A stretch of DNA of 64,000 bases. It comes from Hormiphora californensis (Eukaryota; Ctenophora; Tentaculata; Cydippida; Pleurobrachiidae). The stretch spans positions 9,956,947 through 10,020,946 of the forward strand of contig CM035350.1 in assembly GCA_020137815.1 (NCBI GenBank). The letters run 5' to 3'. Position numbers and translations under genes: made by a program. Under the pieces are notes generated by a model that did no database searches, was not told the origin of the DNA, and saw only the letters and a program-made list of their open reading frames with translations. Of this stretch, positions 12,804 through 23,075 are shown in pieces; within the stretch, counting starts at the first letter, position 1, and each line of letters opens with the position of its first letter.

Positions 12804-13060
12804 TTAAAATCTGGGTGCCTTTCATTGCTAACAATTCGTAGTTTTGGCGCGCGCGACGGGTTAGGGCTATCCGTTAGGGTCTGGTTAGGGTTTGGTTTGG
12901 GGTTATCGGTTAGGGCTATCGATTCTCTAACTGATACCGTTTAGTTTACTCAAATCGGCCATGTGGTTCCATGGCTATAGCCGTTTGAAAAAAGTCGGTC
13001 TAAGTATACTCTTTTGGTAGCGCGCACCTGTAAACAGGCTGCAAGGCACCCAGATTATAA
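12804..13060. mobile_element. MITE-like repeat, CTGGGTGCC family, copy 1
   Basis: Termini ATCTGGGTGCCTT and AAGGCACCCAGAT are inverted. The interior holds GGTTAGGG-like runs and a shared segment containing CCATGGCTATAGCCG. A longer copy lies in the opposite orientation at 33500-33884. Confidence 0.6.
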
Positions 13061-13077
13061 TCGCGCCCAGTTTATAC

Positions 13078-13223
13078 TCCATTTTTTTTCAACTGTTCAC
13101 CCCCCAAAGTCGTGCGCGGAATTGTTTTGCGCGTTTATCACATGTTAACGTATAGCGCGCGCCACCCAAATTCTAATTTTTATCAAATTTCAGTTTTTGG
13201 GTGAACAGTTGAAAAAAAATGGA
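13078..13223. mobile_element. MITE, TCCATTTTTTTCAAC family, copy 1
   Basis: About 146 bp with inverted termini (TCCATTTTTTTTCAACTG and CAGTTGAAAAAAAATGGA). Its left 85 bp or so are nearly identical to the copy at 40502-40648 inside ZMIZ. Non-coding. Confidence 0.75.
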
Positions 13224-13486
13224 CTTTACACAGTCTTTACTCAGTCGTTACACCCAGAGCGGCGCGTGCTGCGCACAGTGGCTTTTTCCAAGAAAATATT
13301 GGATTGTGTGCTGCACAATTGACAAAATTGAGCGCTGCGGCGAAAAAAGTTTCCGAAAACGCTGCAAATCGAGTGCGAAAGACGCAGTCGTTACACCCAG
13401 AGCGGCGCGGGCGCTCTGGGTGTAACGACTGAGTAAAGACTGTGTAAACTCTGTGTAAATACTGAACTTTTTTAGGGATCCCTATT

Positions 13487-14409
13487 TTCAAAAAATGTGA
13501 AAATATACGGACCGCGTTTTGTTACGCGCATGCCACACGAAATGCAGCGTTTTTGATAAAATATTAGCGCGTAACGTAAACTGCACATCACCGCGCCAAA
13601 TGTTATATTACTTTTCTGAAATTTTCCGAAATTTCGCCTTCTTCAAGTTCACCTTTTCTGCTTTTCTGAAATCTGAGTGACCCAACTTTTCTTGGAATGC
13701 GCTGCAGCCCCCTCATGCGCGCACCCCCGCAACGAGGGGACTGGAGGGAATGCCGCGCGCGCGTTTGGCCTGATCCCGGCTGGGTCGAAGATAACTTTGC
13801 GGTCGAAAAAACGGCGGTGCTTATAACTTTGGCTCCTGAAGTCCGTTTGACTTGATTCTTTCACCAGTTGTTAGATCTGACAATTATCTACCTTGCTGTT
13901 TTTGAGAGAAGTTAATTGGATTTAAGGAGGCTGAGCAATAGCCGTTGAAAGATGGGTTGTTTTCAAAAAGTGACGTCACAGATTCTTGCAGGGACACCAT
14001 TTTTAAAATTTCATTCAAATTTCGATTTTACCGCACTCGATTTTGCGGAGTCTGGTTCATATCTCCTGTTCCTGATAAGATAGAGACTTGAAACTGGTTG
14101 CATTTGAAAGCTGTTATCTTCCTCTTTCCAACGCTACCAGAACGATTTCTGTACCTTATCTGGAACCGGAGATATGATTGATTATGTATTCCCCCCTAGC
14201 GCGGTATTCCCTCCAGGCCCCTTATATTATATTATAAGGGGCCTGCAACGTATGCCAACAACTTTTCCAACTTTGTCGCTCGGATGAAGATCTCAGATTT
14301 GAGTGGCGTTCCTCGCTCATATCGGGTCTGTTGCCGGCTGTGGCTATTATTCATTATTTCAATTTTCAAAATCTTTATTCTTTATCTTACGACTTTCTTT
14401 CTCACTCCT
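13487..14409. other. Non-genic stretch
   Basis: No gene recognised. A 28-bp palindrome centred near 14229 (GGCCCC, AT-rich core, GGGGCC) is the only structured feature I see. Confidence 0.4.
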
Positions 14410-15515
14410 AACTTTTCAACACTACTTTAAACAAATTAATTTGAGATATGTCCTCAGGATGTTGAGACCGCCCGTAGGGGCAGGAAGAAGTTATGACGGA
14501 GAAACTCAATACCTCTGATGCAGATGCCGATCCACTGAAATGTGTTGATCCCTCGGTGATGGAACTACTTCGTTATGCAGTAAGAGACGTTTTGTTAATC
14601 AGGAATGGAACCAAACCGAGTCACCATCAGGTGGATGAAAAGCTGCGAATGTTATTCTTGGATTCCAGTCGATCACTGCCAGTAGACTACGCTCCAAGAA
14701 ATTATGATGGAGATCAGTTCATGGCCTTCACCAAGAAACTCTGCCGTCATATTCTTCTGATAGCGAGGGAAGCTGGACAATGTATGAAAAATAACGATGA
14801 AACTGTCCGTATGAAAGAACGTCGGGAACTAGAGGAGTGTAATCGGAAACTCGAGGAGGTACAAAAAGAGCTTGGCTCATTCAAGGAAGAGGTTGATAAA
14901 CATCGGGTATCAAGGATTGAGTTACAAGAGAAGCTGATTGAAGCACAAAAAAGTTTGATTGAAGTACAAGGTCAGAAACTCAATTCGGTGTCGGAGTCTG
15001 TTCAGAAGCAATTGCAGGGCTACTCCAAAGTACTTGTCCAGAACTGCTCAGCGGCTATTGCACCATCCCGCCTCCAAGCAGCATGGAAGAAAGCGTCAGT
15101 TCCCCTTCCCACAAGTACAACAGAAGAAGCAACTCCTGATCGAAAGCTGAATTTGGTTTTGTTTGGGCTACCAGAAACTACTGCAAGAACCACTGAGCAT
15201 GAAGTTCGAGATATTTTTACAGAGCTGAATGAAAAACCAGTCATAACTTCCACAAAGCGAGTCGGCGAAAAGACTGATAACCGACCAAGACCAGTAATCG
15301 TTACCCTTCAAAGGAGGGAAACCTTGTTGCAGCTTCTCAGGAAAGCAAAGCAGCTCCGGGATTCAGAGAAATTTTCCTCGGTGTTTCTTTCCCCCGACCT
15401 AACACCGGAGGAACAGCGAGAACGGAAAACTCTCGTTGATACAGTGAAAGGACTGAGGCGAGACAATCCGAATGGACGATATTGGGTTAGCAGGGGGGTA
15501 ATTAAATGTGGCTGA
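14410..15515 (+). mobile_element. LINE-type retroelement unit: leader plus ORF1, no ORF2
   Basis: The leader 14410-14445 is identical over 36 bp to the leader of the LINE at 59644-59679. It is followed by an intact ORF1-like frame, but no endonuclease or reverse transcriptase follows; the next bases are short AT-rich sequence with an (AAT)n tract near 15626. It is therefore either an internally deleted copy or a non-autonomous element. The boundaries are not defined by visible target duplications. Confidence 0.55.
14493..15515 (+). CDS. Retrotransposon ORF1-like protein (coiled coil plus RRM-like C-terminal half)
   Basis: A 340-residue intact frame. Residues about 95-175 are rich in Glu, Lys, Leu and Gln with heptad-like spacing (RELEECNRKLEEVQKELGSF), predicting a long coiled coil. 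The C-terminal half begins LNLVLFGLPETTARTTEHEV and continues with RPVIVTLQRRETLLQLLRKA, the pattern of non-LTR retrotransposon ORF1 nucleic-acid-binding domains (GLPE, RPVIV, R-V-F-LSPDLT). It probably acts as an RNA chaperone in retrotransposition. No CCHC knuckle is visible. Its leader matches that of the LINE at 59.6 kb although the proteins are unrelated. The class is confident, the clade is not. Confidence 0.75.
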   Translation: MTEKLNTSDADADPLKCVDPSVMELLRYAVRDVLLIRNGTKPSHHQVDEKLRMLFLDSSRSLPVDYAPRNYDGDQFMAFTKKLCRHILLIAREAGQCMKNNDETVRMKERRELEECNRKLEEVQKELGSFKEEVDKHRVSRIELQEKLIEAQKSLIEVQGQKLNSVSESVQKQLQGYSKVLVQNCSAAIAPSRLQAAWKKASVPLPTSTTEEATPDRKLNLVLFGLPETTARTTEHEVRDIFTELNEKPVITSTKRVGEKTDNRPRPVIVTLQRRETLLQLLRKAKQLRDSEKFSSVFLSPDLTPEEQRERKTLVDTVKGLRRDNPNGRYWVSRGVIKCG

Positions 15516-16082
15516 CTTCTAATCAGTGACATGTGCACTGAAGAGACTTCTAATGGGACTTATTAATGGCTATCCGTTTTGCCCACAAAAAAGGGGCAGT
15601 ATATGTAATGTATACATTTTAGAGTTAATAATAATAATAATAATCTCACTCCTAAAAACTGTACTCATTTCCATCAGGGGGTTCAGGGGGAATAAATGGA
15701 CTCGGTTTTGTAGTTTAACCAATGACATTAATCTAATCTAATTTATTAATCTTATATGTACTGATTACCTTGATTCTTATTCCGTTTTAATTGGACCGGC
15801 AACCCCGGCTTTCTGGAAGAATTATTCTTTATCTTTACCTGGGGGTTGGGCGCGGTGAGCCGTGACTCGTGAGAGAGAGTCGAGAAAGACTATCAGCTGC
15901 CGTTTTCAAATTTGTCAGAAGTCGGCTTCTTCCCACATATTATTTATTCATGGCTCTCGGCTCTCCAGTGTCCAGCAAACTTCGTAAATCCGTTTTTTTA
16001 AACATATATTTTGCGTTCAATTCTTACATTTATGAGTAATCGTACATAATTCGTTGTTAGAGGGCTGAGGGTGTTGGGTGCA
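15516..16082. other. Intergenic stretch upstream of the SLC35F gene
   Basis: It holds the short AT-rich tail after the ORF1 unit with an (AAT)n tract, then presumed promoter and 5' leader of the SLC35F gene. I see no other gene. Confidence 0.4.
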
Positions 16083-17152
16083 ATGGCTGTTATCCTACCC
16101 GAACGTACAACACTAGTCCACGTAATGAAGGCACTTCTTTTGGGTCAAATTTTGGCAGTTTGCAACACCGGTACTGGAGTAACCAGCCAGATTTTAACGG
16201 ATAAAATTAAAGTAAGTTGAATGTATCTTCTCGATAGACTGCATGTTCCCTGATTGTATCTTGGGTAACACCCCACCCTTTCCTAGGTGAATATCCCGAC
16301 CACCCAGTCCTTTCTCACCTACCTCTCCCTCTGCTGCACCTATGGGGTATACCATCTCTACTCTTGTGGGCTCACCCGACTTCTTTCTAAAAGTGGTGCC
16401 TGGTGTATCTTCCTCGCGGTAACGGACTTTATTAGCCACCTTTGTCACAGTCAAAGCATACCAGTACACCTCCCTTGTCAGTGTACAGTTGCTCGATTGT
16501 GCAGCCATCCCGACCATTATGATCCTATCGTTCACAATCTTCCGGGTCCGGTATCGTCCACTACATTATCCTGGCTGTCCTGATCTGTCTAGCGGGTGTG
16601 GGTGCCCTGGTCTTTGTAGACTCTCAATCCAAAACATCCCTGAAGGGCGACTTGTTAGGTCATTGTAGCTGCAGTCCTGTACGGGGTGAACAATGTCTGT
16701 TTAGAGTGGCTTGCTAAGGATCTCGGAACATACACCTATCTGGGGATGTATTGCTGGTATGGACTTGGTTGTTTCTGGTATCCAACTAGGTGGTAGTTGA
16801 AAGAACTGCCCTGGTAGACGCACCCTGGGACAACGCCAACTTTTATCTGGCTCTCCTAGGTTTTGTTGCATTTCTCTTCACCTTCCTGACGATAATGCCA
16901 CATGTCATGGTGCACTATAGTGCCACAGTCGCTAATCTGAACCTCCTTGCTGCAGATGTATACTCAGCGATAGTGGGGTACTTCATATTTTCAATCCACT
17001 TTAGCCCTCTCTACCTGTTGTCCATTATTCTCATCCTGTCTGGGGTGTTGGTATTTATTCACCAGTCCCATGAACATTCTAGTGGGGTGGTGCATCCTGA
17101 ATCTGAGGAAGACGTGGAACAATCTCAGTCCCTAGTTGAGGAACCGAAATAA
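16083..17152 (+). CDS. SLC35F1/F2-type transporter, frame disrupted by five single-base insertions
   Basis: Predicted multi-pass membrane transporter of the SLC35F (DUF914) family; substrate not assignable. Exon 1 is 16083-16211 (GALLLGQ-type start, GTGVTSQIL motif) and exon 2 begins at 16287 after an AG. Exon 2 reads as conserved SLC35F sequence through the C-terminus (VKAYQYTSLVSVQLLDC, DLLVIVAAVLYGVNNVC, NLNLLAADVYSAIVGYF), but the frame steps by +1 near 16434, 16556, 16658, 16767 and 16789. The acidic tail ends at 17152. Apart from these steps there are no stops, so the protein sequence is well conserved. Either the assembly has extra bases or this is a very young pseudogene. Family assignment is confident; coding status is not. 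Confidence 0.75.
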
Positions 17153-17294
17153 GGGTGTTTGTTAGACTAGAACTGACTACTTGTGTATTTATGTAGTTTT
17201 TTAAAGAAGAATTCTTGTTTTTAGGGGCATGATTGTAACTTATTACCTGTCTAAATTATAATTGTCTGTTTAATTTCTAAAAAGTTTTGTGTGT

Positions 17295-19283
17295 ATCTGA
17301 TTTATATTATTATATACCCTGCTAACTTAAATAATGCGCCAGTGGCGAGAAGTCCCACTAGCGCGCTCTCGATAACCAGCCAGTCCAGCGGCAGATTATT
17401 TCCCACTGGCAGGTTATTTATTTTTAACTCCTATGTTACATTCAAAGTGTGTGTAAATGATCAGTTCTTACTGAAATACAGAGGGAACACTGTTTGGAAG
17501 AGTTACACACTAAATTGGAGAGAAAGAAACAACACATTCCGTCAATTACTCTCTCTTTAGCTTCCCTTTTGTTTCACTATCTCAATTCCTCTGTGTTATG
17601 TCTGGCATGCCCCATATCTTGTTATTTCTTTCTCTCTCTCCTTAGTAACTGTTACCAAACAATGTACACTCAATTGAGAGATGTTTTTGACTGTTTCTCA
17701 GTTCTCTTTGTGTATTTTGATTAGTGTTCTCTCTCTTGTTAGTGTGTAATACTTGTAACAAACAACTAAAGCAGGGTATATAAACTATAAACTCTTGCCA
17801 TAGACGCGTTATAGGTTTAAACCCCTCCGCCTCTCCCTCGGCTACGCCTCGGGATCGTCGTCGTGATTTAAACCAGTTTATCCGCCAGTGGCGGATAAAC
17901 TACAGCTACCTTCTCCCAGCGGCGCCATCTGATTTATATTATTATATACCCTGCTAACTTAAATAATGCGCCAGTGGCGAGAAGTCCCACTAGCGCGCTC
18001 TCGATAACCAGCCAGTCCAGCGGCAGATTATTTCCCACTGGCAGGTTATTTATTTTTAACTCCTATGTTACATTCAAAGTGTGTGTAAATGATCAGTTCT
18101 TACTGAAATACAGAGGGAACACTGTTTGGAAGAGTTACACACTAAATTGGAGAGAAAGAAACAACACATTCCGTCAATTACTCTCTCTTTAGCTTCCCTT
18201 TTGTTTCACTATCTCAATTCCTCTGTGTTATGTCTGGCATGCCCCATATCTTGTTATTTCTTTCTCTCTCTCCTTAGTAACTGTTACCAAACAATGTACA
18301 CTCAATTGAGAGATGTTTTTGACTGTTTCTCAGTTCTCTTTGTGTATTTTGATTAGTGTTCTCTCTCTTGTTAGTGTGTAATACTTGTAACAAACAACTA
18401 AAGCAGGGTATATAAACTATAAACTCTTGCCATAGACGCGTTATAGGTTTAAACCCCTCCGCCTCTCCCTCGGCTACGCCTCGGGATCGTCGTCGTGATT
18501 TAAACCAGTTTATCCGCCAGTGGCGGATAAACTACAGCTACCTTCTCCCAGCGGCGCGCTGGGAGAAAGGTATCTGAAATAACGCGCCACTGGCAAGAGT
18601 TTATGCCTCATATATACCCTGCTAACTTAAATAATGCGCCAGTGGCGAGAAGTCCCACTAGCGCGCTCTCGATAACCAGCCAGTCCAGCGGCAGATTATT
18701 TCCCACTGGCAGGTTATTTATTTTTAACTCCTATGTTACATTCAAAGTGTGTGTAAATGATCAGTTCTTACTGAAATACAGAGGGAACACTGTTTGGAAG
18801 AGTTACACACTAAATTGGAGAGAAAGAAACAACACATTCCGTCAATTACTCTCTCTTTAGCTTCCCTTTTGTTTCACTATCTCAATTCCTCTGTGTTATG
18901 TCTGGCATGCCCCATATCTTGTTATTTCTTTCTCTCTCTCCTTAGTAACTGTTACCAAACAATGTACACTCAATTGAGAGATGTTTTTGACTGTTTCTCA
19001 GTTCTCTTTGTGTATTTTGATTAGTGTTCTCTCTCTTGTTAGTGTGTAATACTTGTAACAAACAACTAAAGCAGGGTATATAAACTATAAACTCTTGCCA
19101 TAGACGCGTTATAGGTTTAAACCCCTCCGCCTCTCCCTCGGCTACGCCTCGGGATCGTCGTCGTGATTTAAACCAGTTTATCCGCCAGTGGCGGATAAAC
19201 TACAGCTACCTTCTCCCAGCGGCGCGCTGGGAGAAAGGTATCTGAAATAACGCGCCACTGGCAAGAGTTTATGCCTCATGTAT
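17295..19283. repeat. Three tandem copies of a 632-668 bp unit
   Basis: Copies start at 17295, 17927 and about 18608 and appear almost identical throughout. Each includes a palindrome (AGTTTATCCGCCAGTGGCGG...) and a segment CGCCTCTCCCTCGGCTACGC. Copies 2 and 3 end with an extra hairpin (CTTCTCCCAGCGGCGCGCTG...) and a tail whose CGCCACTGGC is the inverse of the GCCAGTGGCG near the unit start, so a full unit has inverted ends. Copies 1 and 2 share the left flank ATCTGATTTATATTATTATA. The small open frames inside are repeated with the unit and have no recognisable domain. It lies between the SLC35F 3' end and ETFRF1. Confidence 0.9.
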
Positions 19284-19346
19284 AGGAAAGTGTTTGTTTG
19301 TTCGTTTGATTTGCTACTACCATCTCCTGCTCTGTTGTAGCACACT

Positions 19347-19652
19347 ATGGCCCAGCGAAGGGCAGTAATCCAGCTTTACAAGGAGCTCCACTTTATGGGA
19401 CGTGACTACCCTGCCGGGGCTGTGTTCTTCCACCAGCGCCTCCACACTGCATTCATGAAGAACTCAGGTGAAACTGACCCAGAGAAGATAGACGCTCTCA
19501 TTGCACGGGGTCGATATGTCCAGAAGGAGATCGAGGCGCTGTACGCGTTACGTCGGTATCGTGCTATGAAGCAGAGATACTATGATCAGGAGGAGATGGA
19601 GAGACATCAGCGAAACATTGAGCGGTACATCAGGGAACTTGATGCTGAGTAA
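19347..19652 (+). CDS. ETFRF1: Electron transfer flavoprotein regulatory factor 1 (LYR-motif protein)
   Basis: Small mitochondrial LYR-family protein that removes FAD from electron transfer flavoprotein in animals (known for ETFRF1/LYRM5). 101 residues. The LYR-like motif is near residues 9-14 (LYKEL), followed by the family signatures [36 protein letters not shown]. The C-terminal tail ([20 protein letters not shown]) extends beyond the usual end of the family at MKQRYY. An AG precedes the ATG by six bases, so an upstream untranslated exon is likely. The tail-coding segment is duplicated downstream at 19711-19776. Confidence 0.9.
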   Translation: MAQRRAVIQLYKELHFMGRDYPAGAVFFHQRLHTAFMKNSGETDPEKIDALIARGRYVQKEIEALYALRRYRAMKQRYYDQEEMERHQRNIERYIRELDAE

Positions 19653-19776
19653 ACAACCAATCAGAACTCGTTATTTAGGTCACGTGACTGGTTATCAGCC
19701 AATCAGGGACCAGGAGGAGATGGAAAGACATCAGCGAAACATTGAGCGGTACATAAGGGAACTTGATGCTGAGTAG
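19587..19776 (+). repeat. Duplicated 66-bp C-terminal coding segment of ETFRF1
   Basis: 19587-19652 and 19711-19776 differ at only three positions. The second copy stays in an open frame ending in TAG. The 58 bases 19649-19706 between them start GT and end AG. If they were spliced out, the second copy would be read in frame as a second repeat of the tail. Confidence 0.85.
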
Positions 19777-20337
19777 TAGCCTGGTGGAGAATGGAGATGC
19801 CGCTATTATATACTTGATAACCTGTTGATATTGTTGAATAGAGGAAGTGATATATACTATCAGACTCGTGACTTACTCTACTGCTACTACTGCTGGCGCC
19901 TGTCTGTATATATACGATGTGTTGACCAATGTTGTTTGTGTTCGATTTATTACACGAGACACAGAGACAGTTAGTGAGAGAGAAGAAGAGAGATAGTTAG
20001 TGTGTGGCAGAGAGTGAGAGAGAAATCCGGTTGTATGTATTGCAATATATCTATCAGTTCTGTGACTTCACTCCCATGTATAACAGTGTCTGTATCTCTC
20101 TCCTTTGACAGCGAAACTGTGTGAGTGCACAGTACCAAGGTTTCCTACAAGGCTCTATCTCTCAACACTACTCCTCCCATCTCAATCTGACTTGTTTAAA
20201 TGACCACTAACTCGATCTGACCACTACTACTCTACCTCTATCTCTCTGTCTTAGCTATCTCTCAGCACACACCTTTATCTCTCTATCACCAAGTACTGAA
20301 TATTCCAAGTGCTAACCCCCACTCCCTCAATCTAGCT
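19777..20337. other. ETFRF1 to RAC intergenic stretch
   Basis: Presumed 3' end of ETFRF1 and promoter/5' leader of the RAC gene. It contains many CTATCTCTC-like runs near 20090-20290. No further gene seen. Confidence 0.4.
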
Positions 20338-21932
20338 ATGCAGAATATAAAGTGTGTTGTGGTGGGTGATGGTGCGGTCGGTAAGACTTGTCTCCTCATA
20401 TCCTACACCTCAAATGCCTTCCCGGGAGAATATGTGCCCACTGTGTTCGATAACTACAGCACCAATGTGATGATCGATGGTCGACCCATCAACCTGGGAC
20501 TCTGGGATACAGCAGGACAGGTATGTGATCTGACCAAATATGGTGGTCACGTGATGACCAAATATGGAAGTCACGCGATACGATAAGATCATCTTGTTTC
20601 TGTTAGATCAGTGAGAACTAGATACTCAATATCGACTTACACGTGATTTTCTCACACAGGAAGATTATGATAGGTTGAGGCCCTTATCCTACCCCCAAAC
20701 TGATGTGTTTCTGGTCTGCTTCTCCATAGTCAACCCACACTCCTTCGGAAATGTCAGGGCAAAGTGGTCTCCAGAGGTAAGCAGGGGCTCTTTACATTGG
20801 CTGGGTCATGGGGTACTTGTACTCATGGGAGTGATGGGGGGCTATATCATGGATTCCAGTCTCCAGAAATTCTCTAAACTCTGATTCATACTCTCTGAAA
20901 TTCATACTCTCTGAAATTCTCTGAACTCTGAGTCTTTTACATTTCACTTTTCAACCCTTCTCCGATTTCTCTCTGCGGTGTCCCCCTACTATCATTGACA
21001 GCTTTACATTTGCAAGGCTGTAAGGAGAGAGGGGTTACATGTCACCCCCTGCAGTAAGGTGTCAGTTACTGTCTAGTTTAACATCAAATTCCTAGTTATT
21101 CGCATATGTCAACCTTCAGCCACAAGAACATTCTCCCTTACAACTTCATCCCATTGCTTCATTCCCGTTACAATTTATACTTTCAGCCACTAGTTCCGAA
21201 TCTTTCTCGACCTTATCTCCCCAGTAACATTCTCCCTGTCAAGTCGTGTCCCCTCTCGATCTTGTTTTGTCTCCTCCAAATAAGTAATAGCATGTCCACC
21301 CTATTCACAGGTGAGGCACCACTGTCCCAATGTTCCGATAGTGCTGGTGGGTACCAAGTGGGATCTCCGAGAGGACAAGAACACCCTCGATAAACTGAAG
21401 CAGAACAAACAGTCACCCGTCAGTCAGGCCCAGGGAATCTCCCTCATGGTTAGTTGGTGAGATAGAGACATGCCCATATATATGGTGTGTCACGTGATGC
21501 CCATATATGGTGTGTCACGTGATGCCCATATATGGTGTCATGTCACCCGTCAGCCAGAGAATCTCCCTCATGGTTGGTTTACTCAAAAGAAGAAACTCTC
21601 TAGCAGTAAGAGAGTTTCGTCTTTCGAGTGAGTTTTGAGATTAAAATGTACGTTGAGAATGTGATAGGCAAGTTCGAGTTTCGAGTTTTGATTTCCTATT
21701 CAAAGATCCGTGATGTGTTATGAGGATTCAGTATGCACCATCCCGTTTCACAACATATCCCTTGAGCTAACACTTCTCTCCCTTGCAGAAAGAGCTCGGC
21801 GCTGTACAGTATGTGGAATGTTCCGCTCTAACCCAGCGGGGATTGAAGCAAGTGTTCGACGAGGCGATCAAGGCGGTCCTCCAGCCAAAACAGACTCGCA
21901 AGCCTGGGAAGAAGACATGCCAGATGTTGTAG
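20338..21932 (+). CDS. RAC1: Rho-family small GTPase RAC
   Basis: Membrane-anchored switch controlling actin and NADPH oxidase in animals. Four exons with phase-0 junctions: 20338-20520, 20660-20776, 21311-21448, 21789-21932; 193 residues. It has the P-loop GDGAVGKT (10-17), switch I with VFDNYS, WDTAGQ at 56-61, TKWDLRED for guanine specificity, and the RAC-specific run [14 protein letters not shown]. The C-terminus is basic (KQTRKPGKK) and ends in the CAAX box CQML, so prenylation is expected. Length matches RAC (192) and the reading is intact throughout. RAC-versus-CDC42 assignment rests on [19 protein letters not shown] and VRAKWSPE. Confidence 0.97.
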
Positions 21933-22590
21933 AACAATGGACTCCCTCCGCACCCCTCCTCTTGTGTGTATCCGATATATATTGTGTCCATTGATTGCTA
22001 TCATACAGACACTCCTTTCTCTCTATATCTCTCTAGTCTATAGGTGAATTATAATACCAGTCAGCCTGGCTGTGTGTGTGTGTGTGTGTGTAATAGGTTT
22101 TGTTTTGGACCGAAAAAAGGATGAAACTGCATATATATAATACGTCTGTTATTTTCTCGTGATTTATACTGTTTTTTGTTGATTGTTTTTATGTGTTAAT
22201 GTAACGTCCCCCGTTTTTTTTTCTGTAGAGCGCTCACCCATAACCCCCATCATGATTATAAATATTCATCGATTTGGACGTTAAAACATTTTGTAGGACT
22301 TTTCCACGACACCATGGTGATAACTCGCTTTCTGTAATCTGAGTTAACTATGTGTTAACTAACTATGTTAACTAACATCAGTGTTAAGAAACATCGTGTT
22401 ATCCTTCATAACATCACCCATGGTGTATAATGGCACACATTTCAAAATCTAACTTTTTTAATTTGGTATTTTTGATGTTTTCAAATTTGAACTTAACCCC
22501 AGCCAATGCGTTTCCCTGTGTTAATTTTTGTACGTCTGTCATTTACATTGTTGGTCAGTGCTTCGTTAGTTTCTCATGCAGTATCATTCC

Positions 22591-22679
<89 letters not shown>

Positions 22680-23075
22680 CTCTTTCTCTCACACACACAC
22701 ACATACAAAATGAGAATGGCTTCCTTGAAAGAGTGCAACTGCAGCAACACACTGCAGCTGAGTGCTGGGCTATTTCCTGTCTCTCACATACAGTCACACA
22801 CACTGGCCACTGTATCTGTTTGTTCGTCACATACAGTCACACACACTGGCCACTGTATCTGTTTGTTTGTCTCTCACATACAGTCACACACACACACTGG
22901 CCACTGTATCTGTTTGTTCGTCAACCCTGTCACATCACGTGTGTGTATTTGTGTGTGTGTATTTGTATTGTGTGTATTTGTATTGTGTACAAAACGAGTG
23001 TTTACACACACCGTCTATCTACTATAATAACACTAACTCATCACATCTTTGCCAGGTCCCTATTTCACCCTTCTA
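21933..23075. other. RAC 3' side and HAUS2-like upstream region with repeats
   Basis: It has a GT microsatellite near 22071-22090, a (CT)n tract at about 22592-22684, and a tandem repeat of about 50 bp (CACACACTGGCCACTGTATC...) in roughly three copies at 22776-22925. An AG at 23055-23056 precedes the HAUS2-like ATG, so an untranslated upstream exon may lie here. No coding gene recognised. Confidence 0.5.

Larger units (their letters stand above)
12751..13486. mobile_element. Composite inverted-repeat element (outer 45-bp perfect terminal repeats)
   Basis: 12751-12795 and 13442-13486 are exact reverse complements over 45 bp, beginning AATAGGGATCCC. Between them lie a GC-rich segment bounded by CTGGGTGCC-type inverted repeats (12804-13060), a MITE (13078-13223) and a hairpin-forming stretch. 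In that stretch 13224-13262 pairs with 13411-13448, and 13385-13431 is itself a hairpin around GGCGCGG. No transposase is present. It looks like successive insertion of small palindromic elements into one another. Confidence 0.7.

Noticed and set aside
12840-12930. TTAGGG-like motifs as an interstitial telomere
   Set aside because: Only scattered GGTTAGGG pieces within a dispersed repeat also present at 33400-33850; not a tandem telomere array.
16287-16800. Programmed +1 ribosomal frameshifting in SLC35F and PEX1
   Set aside because: The sites share no consistent slippery heptamer, are too many per gene, and ZMIZ shows deletions as well; sequencing error or pseudogene fits better, so it is kept only as a distant alternative.
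17494-19024. 76-codon frame MEELHTKLERKKQHIPSIT... present three times
   Set aside because: Repeated only because the 650-bp unit is repeated; no domain, no splice context, and it changes into hydrophobic low-complexity sequence.
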